From Phyllobacteriaceae bacterium (lineage in GTDB: Bacteria; Pseudomonadota; Alphaproteobacteria; Rhizobiales; Rhizobiaceae): DNA of 64,000 bases. This document shows, one piece after another, positions 44,333-54,225 of the stretch (its first letter is position 1; each line of letters starts with the position of its first letter). A program made the translations under genes and the position numbers. Below the pieces are notes generated by a model. It did not search any database. It was given only the letters and a program-made list of their open reading frames with translations, and was not told where the DNA came from. The stretch lies in contig JAMLIH010000003.1 of NCBI GenBank assembly GCA_023954255.1, positions 1 to 64,000 on the forward strand, written 5' to 3'.

Positions 44333-44486
44333 TGCTCCCTCCAACAATGGGTTGCCCCTCACCTAACGATAACACAACCTTTGCTTGGTCATAGATAAAA
44401 AACGCGTGATCGTCCGCCGTTCGACAGACAGGGTAAACGCGATGAAAGCGGTTGATCGCACTGCTTACCCGTGAAAACATCAATTC

Positions 44487-45767
44487 ATGAGATCACCTCC
44501 CGGCGGGCTTTTTGAGCGTATTGACGGCAGCATCGACGACCTTGTCGCACTGACCTGCGACCTGGTTCGCTTTCCCACGGTCAACCCGCCGGGCGAAGCC
44601 TACACACCCTGCGCCGAATACATCGCAAACCGTCTCCGGCGCTCCGGTTTCGATATCCGGTTCGAGCGCGGCACGGATACGCCGGGCGACACCGACCGCT
44701 ACCCGAGAACCAACGTGATTGCCCGCCGCGCGGGCCGCCGTCCCGGTCCCACCGTGCATTTCAACTCCCACATCGACGTTGTGGAAGCGGGCGAGGACTG
44801 GACGTTCGATCCCTTCGCTGCAACCGTCTCGGACGGCAGGATCTACGGCCGGGGTACTTGCGACATGAAGGGCGGGCTTGCCACCTCCATCATCGCAGCC
44901 GAGGCCTATATCGCCGCCAATCCCGGCTATGATGGCGCAATCGAGATTTCCGGCACGGTGGATGAAGAGTCCGGCGGCTTCGGCGGCGTCGCCTACCTTG
45001 CCCACAAGGGCTATTTCTCGAAACCGCGCGTCGATCATGTCATCATTCCCGAACCGCTCAACAAGGATCGCATCTGTCTGGGACACCGCGGCGTGTGGTG
45101 GGCGGAGATCGAGACCAAGGGTGAGATCGCCCACGGCTCCATGCCGTTTCTTGGCGATTGTGCCGTGCGCCACATGGGTGCCGTTCTGGAGCGTTTCGAA
45201 CGCGAACTGTTTCCCAAACTGGCCGAAAAGCGTACCGCCATGCCGGTCGTTCCCGAAGGCGCGCGTTCCTCGACGATGAACATCAACGCCATTCATGGCG
45301 GCCAGACCGACGACTATTCCGGCCTGCCGAGCCCCAACGTACCCGATTCCTGCCGGATGGTCATCGACCGGCGCTTCCTGATCGAGGAGGATATCGGCGA
45401 GGTCAAAGGCGAAGTGGTCGCCATCCTCGAAGCACTGAAGAAGGACCGGCCGAGATTCGACTACGCCATCCGCGACCTGATGGAAGTCTTGCCCATGCTG
45501 ACCGAGCGCGACCAGCCGGTGCCGGCAACGGTGGCGCAGGCGATCCGAAGCGTCATGGGCAAGGAGCCCGAATATGTCGTTTCACCGGGAACCTATGACC
45601 AGAAGCATGTTACCCGCATCGGCCACCTGCACGACTGCATCGCCTACGGGCCGGGCATTCTCGATTTGGCCCACCGCCCGGATGAATTCATCGTCATTGC
45701 CGACATGGTCGAAAGCGCCAAGGTTATGGCGCTTTCCATCGACGCACTGCTGCACCCGGGTACCTGA
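44487..45767 (+). CDS. ArgE/DapE/ACY1 family M20 metallohydrolase
   Basis: 426 residues. Zinc-site motifs: VHFNSHIDVVEAG (His95, Asp97), YGRGTCDMKGGLATS (Asp126) and SGTVDEESGGFGG (Glu pair). The dimerisation lid includes IAHGSMPFLGDCAVRHMG. Family members hydrolyse N-acyl amino acids or small dipeptides in the cytosol (acetylornithine deacetylase, succinyl-diaminopimelate desuccinylase and relatives). It lies near a peptide/opine-type ABC transporter on the same strand, which suggests that it processes an imported N-acylated amino acid or peptide. True argE or dapE function is less likely from context. Confidence 0.88.
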   Translation: MRSPPGGLFERIDGSIDDLVALTCDLVRFPTVNPPGEAYTPCAEYIANRLRRSGFDIRFERGTDTPGDTDRYPRTNVIARRAGRRPGPTVHFNSHIDVVEAGEDWTFDPFAATVSDGRIYGRGTCDMKGGLATSIIAAEAYIAANPGYDGAIEISGTVDEESGGFGGVAYLAHKGYFSKPRVDHVIIPEPLNKDRICLGHRGVWWAEIETKGEIAHGSMPFLGDCAVRHMGAVLERFERELFPKLAEKRTAMPVVPEGARSSTMNINAIHGGQTDDYSGLPSPNVPDSCRMVIDRRFLIEEDIGEVKGEVVAILEALKKDRPRFDYAIRDLMEVLPMLTERDQPVPATVAQAIRSVMGKEPEYVVSPGTYDQKHVTRIGHLHDCIAYGPGILDLAHRPDEFIVIADMVESAKVMALSIDALLHPGT

Positions 45768-45770
45768 GCT

Positions 45771-46139
45771 TTACGAAATGGCGACGGACATCGCCCAGGT
45801 CACCAGCACATAGACGAACAGTGCCGCCACCGCATAGCCGGTGTGGAAGGCATTGAGCACCATCGCAGGCACCTCCTTCGGCCCGAAATGCAGTTTCGAA
45901 GCGATGGTCGGCGAAAGCACGAGCCAGACAAACGCCAGCAGTAGCCCCGCCGCCCCGCCGAGATAGAGCAGCAGCGGGATCGGCACGGCAAAGATCACCG
46001 ACCACAAGTGTTTTGCCGGATTACCGGCCACCTTCATCACCGGCACACCCTTCAGCCAGTTGGCAAACAGCCCGGTGGCAAAACAGCCGGCAATCCCGCC
46101 CAGCACAATGCCCAGCCATACGCCCAGTTCAGTGTACAT
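45771..46139 (-). CDS. Small integral membrane protein, unknown function
   Basis: 122 residues from ATG 46139 with GGGAGAG upstream. About four membrane helices (roughly 5-27, 45-64, 66-83, 95-118), linked by short polar loops such as KHLWSV and SKLHFGPKEVP. No catalytic or binding motif was recognised. It ends four bases from the hydrolase stop on the other strand and is divergent from the solute-binding protein gene at 46342. Confidence 0.65.
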   Translation of the reverse strand: MYTELGVWLGIVLGGIAGCFATGLFANWLKGVPVMKVAGNPAKHLWSVIFAVPIPLLLYLGGAAGLLLAFVWLVLSPTIASKLHFGPKEVPAMVLNAFHTGYAVAALFVYVLVTWAMSVAIS

Positions 46140-46341
46140 TGCTCTCTCCCGTGATTTGCCCGAAACCCTTTCAGGCAGCCTGATACCGGCCGATTGTGCT
46201 TGAGCGCAGGCCAATCTGCAAGTTGTACCTGCATGTCCGGAGCAAAGCGGCGCAATGGCCCGTGGCGGCGGGGAAATCCGTTGCAACCTCCCGCTGGCTT
46301 GGCCTATGGTCTCACCGGTTTTGTTTTCAAGGGAGGATCCC

Positions 46342-47835
46342 ATGTCGTACCGCCGTCTCCAAGCAGGCATCGCCGCAACGCTCTTTCTTTCAACGGCTCT
46401 CCTCTCCACCTCGGCACTGGCTGCCAAGGACACGCTGGTAATGGGCGTTGCACTGGAACCGCCGCATCTCGATCCGACGGCAGGAGCCGCCGCAGCCATC
46501 GACGAAGTAGTTTATGCCAACGTGTTCGAGGGGCTGACCCGCATCAACGAGAACGGCGAGATTCTGCCGGCGCTGGCCGAAAGCTGGGAAGTTTCCGAGG
46601 ACGGCAAGACCTACACTTTCAAACTGCGCAGCGGTGTAAAGTTCCATGACGGCACGGATTTCGACGCCGGAGACGTCAAGTTTTCCCTCGACCGTGCCCG
46701 CGCCGAGGATTCGACCAATGCCCAGAAAGGCCTGTTTTCGGCCATCGAGTCGGTCGAAGTGAGCGATCCGCATACCGTTGTCGTCAATCTTTCCAACCCC
46801 GCCGGCAGCTTCCTGTTCAACATGGGCTGGGGCGATGCGGTCATCGTCGCTCCTGAATCGGCCGATACAAACAAGGAAAACCCGGTCGGCACCGGCCCGT
46901 TCAAATTCTCCAGCTGGGCAAAGGGTTCGGCCATCGAAGTCGTCCGCAACGATGCCTATTGGGGCAGTGCCGTGGCGCTTTCCAAGGCGACTTTCCGCAT
47001 CATTCCCGATGCGGCCGCCGCCACCAACGCCCTGCTGGCTGGCGATGTCGATGCCTTTGCCAACTTCCCGGCACCGGAAGCCCTGCCGCAGCTTGAAGCC
47101 GATCCGCGCTTTGCCGTGGTACAGGGGTCGACCGAGGGCGAAACCATTCTTTCGACCAACAATTCAAAAGCCCCCTTCAGCGACATCAGGGTGCGCCAGG
47201 CAATCGCCCACACCCTGGACCGTCAGGCGATCATCGATGGTGCCATGTTCGGACAGGGCACCCCGATCGGCACCCATTTCGCGCCCCACCATCCCGCCTA
47301 CAAGGCGGAACTGATCGACACCTATCCCCACGATATCGAAAAGGCCAAGGCGCTGCTGGCCGAAGCCGGTTTCCCCGAAGGATTCAAGGCGACGCTGCAA
47401 TTGCCGCCGCCCACCTATGCCCGCCGTGGCGGCGAGATCATCGCCTCGCAACTGCGCGAAATCGGCATCGATCTGGAGATCATTCCGGTCGAGTGGAAGC
47501 AGTGGCTCGAAGGCCCCTTCAAGGGCGACTACGATCTGACCATCGTCTCTCACACCGAGCCGATGGACATCGGCATCTACGCCAACCCGGATTACTATTT
47601 CAAATACGACTCGAAGGAACTGCAGGACGTTATCGCCAAGCTCAACGTCACGGCAGACACCGAAGAGCGCTACAAGCTGATGGGCGAAGCCCAGACGATC
47701 ATTTCGAAGGATGCCGTCAACGGCTATCTCTTCCAGCTTGCCAAGTCCGGCGTCTGGAACGCCAAGGTCGAGGGCCTGTGGAAGAACTCGCCCGTGCAGG
47801 CCAATGACCTGACCGGCGTGCACTGGACGGACTGA
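46342..47835 (+). CDS. ABC transporter substrate-binding protein, peptide/nickel/opine family 5
   Basis: 497 residues from ATG 46342 behind GGGAGGAT. Signal peptide 1-28 (ending ALAAKD). Family 5 features: EPPHLDPTAGAAAAIDEVVYANVFEGLTRINENGEILPALAESWEVSEDGKTYTFKLRSGVKFHDG, ENPVGTGPFKFSSWAKG, and DIRVRQAIAHTLDRQAII. It binds peptides, opines, glutathione or similar solutes in the periplasm and hands them to the permeases encoded just downstream. The ligand cannot be read from sequence. The gene heads the transporter operon (46342-51393). Confidence 0.93.
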   Translation: MSYRRLQAGIAATLFLSTALLSTSALAAKDTLVMGVALEPPHLDPTAGAAAAIDEVVYANVFEGLTRINENGEILPALAESWEVSEDGKTYTFKLRSGVKFHDGTDFDAGDVKFSLDRARAEDSTNAQKGLFSAIESVEVSDPHTVVVNLSNPAGSFLFNMGWGDAVIVAPESADTNKENPVGTGPFKFSSWAKGSAIEVVRNDAYWGSAVALSKATFRIIPDAAAATNALLAGDVDAFANFPAPEALPQLEADPRFAVVQGSTEGETILSTNNSKAPFSDIRVRQAIAHTLDRQAIIDGAMFGQGTPIGTHFAPHHPAYKAELIDTYPHDIEKAKALLAEAGFPEGFKATLQLPPPTYARRGGEIIASQLREIGIDLEIIPVEWKQWLEGPFKGDYDLTIVSHTEPMDIGIYANPDYYFKYDSKELQDVIAKLNVTADTEERYKLMGEAQTIISKDAVNGYLFQLAKSGVWNAKVEGLWKNSPVQANDLTGVHWTD

Positions 47836-47919
47836 GCCCATTGACCGGCAGCCTACCGGAGCGCGCGGCCTGAACGCCGCGTCCTCCACAACGGGAGCGG
47901 CATTCTCCGCAGGCAACGC

Positions 47920-48870
47920 ATGAGCTATTTTCTGTTCCGCCGCCTGCTCTCCCTGCTTCTGACGCTGCTGCTGGCGACTGCCGTCATCTTTGCCGTGCTG
48001 GAAATCGTGCCCGGCGACCCTGCGCGCCTGATGCTCGGCATCAACGCAACCGAAGACGCCGTTGCCGCCCTGCGCGAGCAGATGGGCCTCAACCAGCCCT
48101 TGCTGACCCGCTACTTTGCCTGGGTCGGCGGCCTGCTGCAGGGCGATCTCGGCCGCAGTTTCACCTACTCGTCTTCGGTCGCCGAACTGATCGGCGAGCG
48201 CATCTGGGTCTCCCTTCCTCTCGCCCTGCTGGCGCTCGCCCTGTCGACGGTGATCGCCGTTCCGGTCGGTCTCTATGCCGCCGCGCGGCGGGGCAAGGCC
48301 AGCGATACAGCCATCATGACGGCAACCCAGTTCGGCATCGCGATACCCAATTTCTGGTTCGCGCTGCTGCTGGTCTATCTCTTCGCGGTGGTGCTGCGCT
48401 GGGTACCCGCCGGCGGCTTCCCCGGCTGGCAGGCCGGCGTTTGGCCGGCGCTCAAATCCCTCGCCCTGCCGGCAATCGCCCTTGCCCTGCCCCAGGCCGC
48501 CATCCTCTCGCGCATTGCCCGCTCGGCACTGATCGAGGTTCTCGGCGAGGATTTCATTCGTACCGCCCGCGCCAAGGGGCTGACCCGCAACCAGACGCTG
48601 TGGCACCACGCGCTGAGAAATGCCCTCATACCGGTTGTCACCATCATGGGGCTGCAATTTGCATTCCTGCTCGCCGGCACCATCATCATCGAGAATGTCT
48701 TCTACCTGCCGGGTCTCGGACGGCTGGTGTTCCAGGCAATAACCCAGCATGACCTGCCGGTGGTTCAGGGCACCGTGCTGCTGCTGGTCGCAAGCGTGGT
48801 GCTGACCAACTTTCTCGTCGATCTCGTCTATGCCTGGATCGATCCGCGCCTCAGAAAGGCGGCGCGATGA
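47920..48870 (+). CDS. ABC transporter permease, DppB type
   Basis: 316 residues, six membrane helices. N-terminal SYFLFRRLLSLLLTLLLATAVIFAVLEIVPGDPARLML is typical of DppB/OppB, as is the EAA loop ALIEVLGEDFIRTARAKGLTRNQTLWHHALRNALIPVVTI. It forms half of the membrane channel with the DppC-type partner, whose ATG overlaps its stop (ATGA). It is intact, unlike the two downstream genes. Confidence 0.93.
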   Translation: MSYFLFRRLLSLLLTLLLATAVIFAVLEIVPGDPARLMLGINATEDAVAALREQMGLNQPLLTRYFAWVGGLLQGDLGRSFTYSSSVAELIGERIWVSLPLALLALALSTVIAVPVGLYAAARRGKASDTAIMTATQFGIAIPNFWFALLLVYLFAVVLRWVPAGGFPGWQAGVWPALKSLALPAIALALPQAAILSRIARSALIEVLGEDFIRTARAKGLTRNQTLWHHALRNALIPVVTIMGLQFAFLLAGTIIIENVFYLPGLGRLVFQAITQHDLPVVQGTVLLLVASVVLTNFLVDLVYAWIDPRLRKAAR

Positions 48871-49756
48871 AAAACCAGCGCAGCGATACCGGCGAACGCC
48901 TGCCCCAGGCCGCAAGCGAGCCTGTCGGCCTGTTGCCCAGACTGCTGACCTCCCGTTCCTTCCTGATCGGCGCGGCGATCACATTGGTCATTCTGGCGAT
49001 GGCACTGATCTCCTTCCTCTGGACGCCCTATGATGTGACGAAACTGGTCGTTGCAAACCGGCTCAAGCCGCCCTCGCCGCAACACCTCTTCGGCACCGAT
49101 CATTTCGGCCGGGATATCTTCTCGATGATCATGGTGGGCGCGCGCAATTCCATCGCCGTGGCGCTTGTCGCCGTCGGCATCGGCATGGCAATCGGCGTGC
49201 CGCTCGGCGCCTGGGCAGCGGCAAAGCGGGGCATCGCCGACGATATCCTGATGCGCAGCAACGACCTGATCTTTGCCTTTCCCTCGATCCTTTCCGCCGT
49301 CATGATCACCGCGATCTTCGGCCCCGGCGCGGTCAACGCCATCATCGCCATCGGCATCTTCAACATCCCGGTCTTCGCCAGGCTTACCCGCGGCGCTGCG
49401 CTATCGCTCTGGACGCGGGAGTTCGTTCTCGCGGCAAGAGTATCCGGCAAGGGAGCAGCCCGCATATCGCTGGAACACATCCTGCCCAACATCGCCAACC
49501 TGCTGATCGTACAGGGAACGATCCAGTTTTCCCTCGGCATTCTGGCCGAGGCCGGCCTTTCCTATGTCGGTCTTGGCGCCCAGCCTCCCATGCCGAGTTG
49601 GGGCCGCATGCTCTTTGAAGCCCAGACCATGATGGCGATCGCCCCTCACATGGCGATCTTCCGGGCCTGGCAATCATCCTCACCGTATTGGGCCTAAATC
49701 TGATGGGCGATGGCCTGCGCGACGCGCTAGATCCCAGACTCAGGGAAAGCAGATGA
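48867..49756 (+). pseudogene. ABC transporter permease, DppC type, frameshift near the 3' end
   Basis: The first 265 residues are normal DppC: an N-terminal tail, one helix, PSPQHLFGTDHFGRDIFSMIMVGARNS, and the EAA loop LWTREFVLAARVSGKGAARISLEHILPNIANLLIV. At about 49661-49664 a base is missing in a C/G run (TTCCGGGC), so the frame ends early at 49697. Restoring it gives [30 protein letters not shown] with a stop at 49756 that overlaps the ATPase start. The last helix is thus lost. The lesion lies in a short homopolymer, so sequencing error is possible. Confidence 0.85.
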
Positions 49757-51393
49757 GTCTTCTGTCGGTCGAAAACCTTGCCCTTTCCATCAAGGGAAAG
49801 CCCATCCTCAAGGAGGTGGACTTCCGCCTCGAGCCGGGCCGCATCACCGGACTGGTCGGGGAGTCGGGCTCCGGCAAGTCGCTTACGGCGCTTTCGATCA
49901 TGCAGTTGCTACCTACCGGCTCGCGCAGCACGGGCTCCATCCGCTTCGACGGAACCGAACTCCTCGACGCCGGTGAGGAAACCATGTGTGCGCTCCGGGG
50001 CGACGACATCGGCATGGTGTTTCAGGAGCCGATGACGGCGCTCAACCCCTTGAAAACCATCGGCGAACAGGTCGCCGAAGGCATTCGCATCCACACCGGC
50101 GCGGATAACCGCCAGGCGCAGGAACGGGCCGCCGCAATCCTAGACCGTGTCGGTCTGCCGCCAGCCCGCTTTCCCCTGTCCCGGTTTCCCCATGAGCTTT
50201 CCGGCGGCCAGCGACAGCGCGTCGTAATCGCCATGGCCTGCGCCCTGCGCCCGAAACTGCTGATCGCCGACGAGCCCACCACCGCCCTCGACGTGCTGGT
50301 GCAGGCACGCATTCTCGAACTGCTGAAGGAACTAGTCGCCGAAGACAACATGGCCATGCTGTTCATCAGCCACGATCTCGGCGTCGTCGCCGAACTCGCC
50401 GACGACATCGTCGTCATGCGCCATGGTGAGGTGAAGGAATCCGGCCCCGCCGTAACCGTGCTAAAGAACCGCAAACACCCTTATACGGCGCAACTGGCCG
50501 AAGCTTCCAGTCATGTTCCAGCGCAATCAAAGTCATGGCGCGACGAACATAAGGACACCCCCCTGCTAAGGGTGGAGAACCTCGTCTGCGAATACCCCGG
50601 CCACCGGACCATCGCTGTTTGCCAAATCACCCCCGTTCCGCGCTGTGGACGATGTCAGCTTCGACATGGGTGACGGTGAAATCCTCGGCCTAGTGGGCGA
50701 ATCGGGATGCGGAAAATCGACGCTGTCACGCACCGTTTTGGGCCTGATGCGCCCGGCGGGTGGCCGGATCCTGTCCAGGGGTGAAGCGCTCAACACGCCT
50801 GAAACCCTGACACCAAACGCATCGTGCATCTGGCGCAGGCGGTCTTTCAGGACCCCTACGGCTCCTTCAACCCGCGCCATACCGCCGAACGGCTGGTTGC
50901 CGAACCGCTGTTTGTGGACCGCATCGCCTCCCGGGCCGAAAAACGCGACCGGGTGACCGAGGCGCTTGAAAGCGTCGGACTTTCCGCCGCCGATCTCGGT
51001 AAATATCCGCACGAATTTTCCGGCGGCCAGCGCCAGCGCCTTGCGATCGCCCGCGCCATCGTCAACCATCCAAGGCTCATCGTCGCCGATGAACCCGTTT
51101 CCGCGCTCGATGTTTCGATCCGCGCGCAAATCCTCGACCTGATCATCGAGCTTCGCGAACGCAAGGGCCTTGCCTGGCTGTTCATCAGCCACGACCTTTC
51201 GGTCGTTCATGCGCTTTGCGATACGGTGATGGTGATGCAGCACGGCAGGATCGTCGAAGCCGGTCCGGCAAAACAGCTCTACGCCGCACCGAAAGAGGCC
51301 TACACCAGGGAGCTGATTTCAGCGGCGCCCGATCTGGCCGCAGCCCTCGCCCGCCGAACGGAAGCCGAAAAGCCGCCACAGCGCGGAAAGTAG
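49753..51393 (+). pseudogene. ABC transporter ATPase with two fused nucleotide-binding domains, frameshifted twice
   Basis: The restored protein is about 545 residues, like GsiA/DppD-DppF fusions that power peptide uptake. The first domain is intact: Walker A GLVGESGSGKS, Q-loop MVFQEPMTALNPL, signature HELSGGQRQRV, Walker B LLIADEPTTALD. After LLRVENLVCEYPG the frame shifts near 50598-50606 to SLFAKSPPFRAVDDVSFDMG with a second Walker A (GESGCGKST). It shifts again near 50795-50812 to IVHLAQAVFQDPYGSFNPRH, followed by signature FSGGQRQR, Walker B and the end EKPPQRGK. Only the first domain would be made as sequenced. Both lesions are single-base-scale. Confidence 0.85.
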
Positions 51394-51442
51394 CCTGCCC
51401 GCGCAAGGCCCGGCGGTGATAGGGCACTTGTTCGGCACTGGC

Positions 51443-51880
51443 TCAGCTCGCCTTGCCGCTATCCTCTTCGCCCTTGCCGTCCAGCCCCAGCAGTTCCGCC
51501 GCGCGGGCAACCATGTTGATTTCGAACTCGTGGAATTCCTGGTCGGATAGCGAAATCGCCTTCATGTCTTCCAATATTTCCCGCCGCCTGGAAACCGGCA
51601 GCCTGCGAATGAGGCTCGTCAGCGGAAACAGCGAGGAATCCTCCTGGGCGATGCGAAGCACTTCCTGTTCGAAATGCATCAGTTCGTCCTCGCTGACATC
51701 GAGCGTGCGCGCCAGGAGATCGCGGAAATGCTGCAATTCCTGCGCCCTTATGCGCCCGTCGACAAGAATGACCCGATAATAGAGGACCGCGACTGCCGTG
51801 CGGGTATCCTCGCGCGTGAATTCGATGGACTCCGCCGGTCCTCCCAGCTTGTCCAGCAGATGCTTGACAGAAGCATACAA
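51443..51880 (-). CDS. TerB-like (tellurite resistance TerB family) protein
   Basis: 145 residues from a TTG at 51880 with AGGGG upstream; no ATG is available near the conserved start and longer versions add unrelated residues. The helical TerB pattern is seen: DTRTAVAVLYYRVILVDGRIRAQELQHFRDLLARTLDVSEDELMHFEQEVLR and REILEDMKAISLSDQEFHEFEINMVARAAELLGL, where DGRI and LSDQE are the paired acidic calcium-like sites of the fold. The molecular function of these stand-alone TerB proteins is not established. The gene converges on the ABC ATPase gene. Confidence 0.8.
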   Translation of the reverse strand: MYASVKHLLDKLGGPAESIEFTREDTRTAVAVLYYRVILVDGRIRAQELQHFRDLLARTLDVSEDELMHFEQEVLRIAQEDSSLFPLTSLIRRLPVSRRREILEDMKAISLSDQEFHEFEINMVARAAELLGLDGKGEEDSGKAS

Positions 51881-51976
51881 GATTTCGCCCCTTGTTTTTG
51901 GTCGGAACCTACACGCAACCACAGATTTCAGCAAGAGAGGCACAGGCCCGGCTCGCCCGTCGGGACCGGAAACCGA

Positions 51977-52020
51977 AAAACCGACTATCGCCAGGCAAAA
52001 GCCGGGAAATAGTCGGTTTT
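51977..52020. terminator. Long hairpin in the spacer before the betaine-homocysteine methyltransferase gene
   Basis: AAAACCGACTAT (51977-51988) pairs perfectly with ATAGTCGGTTTT (52009-52020) around a 20-base loop. The ends are A- and T-rich, so terminator action is possible, but neither flanking gene ends toward it. The 490-base spacer 51881-52372 holds no other gene; it also carries the palindrome at 52329. Confidence 0.4.
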
Positions 52021-52328
52021 GAGACGCTACAATGCCGGGTTCGCCGGCCAACTGTATTGCCCCGGTACGCAGTACCTGATCCGGGGGTCGCTCCGGTAAG
52101 TCCCGGAACCGCATTGAGTTTTAGGCGAATAGTGTAAACAGGCAGTTAGAATTGGGTTACGGCATGATTAACGGCGGTTTTTTTTGGCCCTGAAATCGAA
52201 AAAACAAACCGCCGCAACCACGCGCACTTTCCCTTGCGCCTCTTCGGCCCGATTTTCGGCACTTCCCCACCTCATATTCAGCTATCCGGGCGGCAAAATC
52301 GCTTGACCGGCGGGCAAAGGAAAAATAA

Positions 52329-52348
52329 ATATAAAGAAATCTTTATAT
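52329..52348 (+). promoter_or_regulatory. 20-bp palindromic operator before bmt, copy 1 of 2
   Basis: ATATAAAGAAATCTTTATAT: symmetrical except at the centre, 24 bases before the ATG. The identical 20 bases occur at 62789 before the methyl-THF methyltransferase gene. The form and the methionine-cycle targets recall SahR (S-adenosylhomocysteine-sensing ArsR-type repressor) sites of alphaproteobacteria; that match is from memory. Confidence 0.7.
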
Positions 52349-52372
52349 CCTCATATCACTTGGATCTTCGCG

Positions 52373-53389
52373 ATGGATTTGCTCTCCCGCCTGCTTGAAG
52401 AAAAAGGCGTCCTGCTTGCCGATGGCGCAACCGGCACCACCCTGTTCGAGATGGGTCTTTCCTCCGGCCATTCGCCGGAATTCTGGAATGATGAAAAGCC
52501 GGAGAACATCCGCAAGCTGCACCAGGATTTCGTCGATGCCGGCAGCGACATCATCCTGACCAACACCTTTGGCGGCAATCGCCACCGCCTCAAGCTGCAC
52601 AACGCCCAGGATCGGGTCTTCGAACTCAACGAGAAGGCCGCCAGGATCGCCCGCGAAGTCGCCGATGCCGCGGGACGCCCCGTCGTGGTCGCGGGCTCGG
52701 TAGGCCCGACCGGGGAATTGCTGGTTCCCCTTGGCGCTCTGACCAAGGAAGAGGCAAAACAGGCCTTCATCGAGCAGATGGAGGGGCTCAAGGCAGGCGG
52801 CGTCGACGTCATCTGGATCGAGACCATGTCCGCCGTCGACGAAATCGAGGCGGCCGCGGCAGCTGCGGTTGAAGTCGGTATGCCCTATGTCATCACCGCT
52901 TCCTTCGACACGGCAGGCAAGACCATGATGGGCCTCGCCCCCGCCAGCATGCCCGCGACACTGGCCGGCCAGGCCACTGCACCCGTTGCTGTCGGCGCCA
53001 ATTGCGGCGTCGGTGCATCCGATCTGCTTTCCTCGGTTCTCGACATGACCGCTGCCGATCCTTCGGCGGTCGTCGTTGCCAAGGCAAATTGCGGCATTCC
53101 CGAAATCCGAGGCGACAAGGTCGTCTATACCGGCACACCGGAACTGATGGCCGACTATACAAGAATGGCCATGGATGCCGGAGCACGCATCATCGGCGGC
53201 TGTTGCGGCACCTCCTGCAACCATCTGCGCTACATGCGCAAGGCGCTTGATGAGCACCTGTCAGAGGACAAGGCACCACGCCCCACCGTCGAGGAAATCG
53301 TCGAGAAGATCGGCCCGATGAAGAACGCCACCTCTTCCGCCAATGACGAGGCTCCCCGCCGCGAACGGCGTGGCAGGCGTCGGGCGTGA
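52373..53389 (+). CDS. bmt: Betaine--homocysteine S-methyltransferase
   Basis: 338 residues. It moves one methyl group from glycine betaine to homocysteine, giving methionine and dimethylglycine. Zinc ligands are Cys211 (GANCGVGASD) and Cys277-Cys278 (IIGGCCGTSCNH); GATGTTLFEMGLSSGHSPEFWN and NTFGGNRHRLKLH are family hallmarks. The basic C-terminal tail (RRERRGRRRA) is typical of rhizobial members. It is preceded by the palindrome shared with 62824 and by itself on the plus strand, converging with the ferredoxin-like gene. The product dimethylglycine would be the substrate of the dehydrogenases elsewhere in the window. Confidence 0.92.
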   Translation: MDLLSRLLEEKGVLLADGATGTTLFEMGLSSGHSPEFWNDEKPENIRKLHQDFVDAGSDIILTNTFGGNRHRLKLHNAQDRVFELNEKAARIAREVADAAGRPVVVAGSVGPTGELLVPLGALTKEEAKQAFIEQMEGLKAGGVDVIWIETMSAVDEIEAAAAAAVEVGMPYVITASFDTAGKTMMGLAPASMPATLAGQATAPVAVGANCGVGASDLLSSVLDMTAADPSAVVVAKANCGIPEIRGDKVVYTGTPELMADYTRMAMDAGARIIGGCCGTSCNHLRYMRKALDEHLSEDKAPRPTVEEIVEKIGPMKNATSSANDEAPRRERRGRRRA

Positions 53390-53396
53390 TCCGGCA

Positions 53397-54110
53397 TCAG
53401 CCGCCGAACGCCACCATGTGGAACTGCAGCTGCGCCTCCTCATAGCGCCACTTTCTGCCGACCGGGCATGCATCGCGTGCCGCGCAACCCAGCGTCATGC
53501 AGTCGGGCCGGTTTCCGGAGGCAAGGTGGCCCCGGCAGGCAGCAGTATTGAAACCCTCTTCCCCATAGGCGCCGACGGGGCACGCTGAAAGACACGGCCT
53601 GCCGTCGCACGTGTCGCAGGGATGCGCACCTGTCTGCACCTCCGGCACAACACCACCCACAGTGACCTCCGCCGGCAGGACGATTGCCGCCCGCAAGGCA
53701 AACCACAAACCGTATTCGGGATGGATCAGCATGCCGAGCGGCGAGGACTGAAGTCCCATCGCCCGCTTTGCCCAGCGCTGAAACGGCCAGACCCGCTCGC
53801 CGAAGGGAAAGAGGCATTCGGCGGGCGGCTGCCCGGTTTGCGAAAGCGGCGCTACCGCCTCGCCGACTATCCGCCGTGTCCAGCGGTTCATGGGATCGGG
53901 CATGCCGTCACGGGATTCGCCGGAAGCGGAAAAATGCTGCCACATGGCGCTGCCGGTATTGCCGAACAGCAGCGCCGGCCTTCCTTCCAGGTGATGGAAG
54001 GCCGGATCGGCGGTCTCGCCCGGTTCGATCGCAAAGCGGCCGAAACAGGCAAGACCATTGTCCTTCAGACAGATCATGATGCGGGAAAGGGCAGCGTCCG
54101 CTTCTGCCAT
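53397..54110 (-). CDS. Ferredoxin-like protein with two 4Fe-4S cysteine groups
   Basis: 237 residues from ATG 54110. The C-terminal third has CDTCDGRPCLSACPVGAYGEEGF and later CMTLGCAARDACPVGRKWRY, two ferredoxin-type Cys groups. The N-terminal two thirds (LKDNGLACFGRFAIEPGE, ALLFGNTGSAMWQHFSAS, ECLFPFGERVWPFQRWA) resemble the substrate-free part of QueG-like proteins, but no cobalamin motif is evident. It lies between bmt and the MttB gene on the minus strand and probably shares the MttB transcript. Electron transfer to a corrinoid-reactivation or MetF-type step is a guess from context. Confidence 0.8.
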   Translation of the reverse strand: MAEADAALSRIMICLKDNGLACFGRFAIEPGETADPAFHHLEGRPALLFGNTGSAMWQHFSASGESRDGMPDPMNRWTRRIVGEAVAPLSQTGQPPAECLFPFGERVWPFQRWAKRAMGLQSSPLGMLIHPEYGLWFALRAAIVLPAEVTVGGVVPEVQTGAHPCDTCDGRPCLSACPVGAYGEEGFNTAACRGHLASGNRPDCMTLGCAARDACPVGRKWRYEEAQLQFHMVAFGG

Positions 54111-54225
54111 GACACCCGGCCCGTCAGTCCTTGACGCCGGTCGGCTCCGAAAGGTGCCAGACGCTGCGGGTGATCTGGTTTCCCACACGCCGGCGGCTTA
54201 GCGCCTCGCCGGCCGGGTCTCCCTT

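Noticed and set aside
47164..48915. 583-codon minus-strand frame opposite the solute-binding protein and DppB permease genes
   Set aside because: Low-complexity Gln/Arg/Gly-rich translation; both plus-strand genes are clear family members.
51881..52372. A riboswitch (SAM-II, SAH or cobalamin) before bmt
   Set aside because: No conserved core of these riboswitches was recognised; the clear elements are one long hairpin and the palindrome at 52329, which suit protein-based control.
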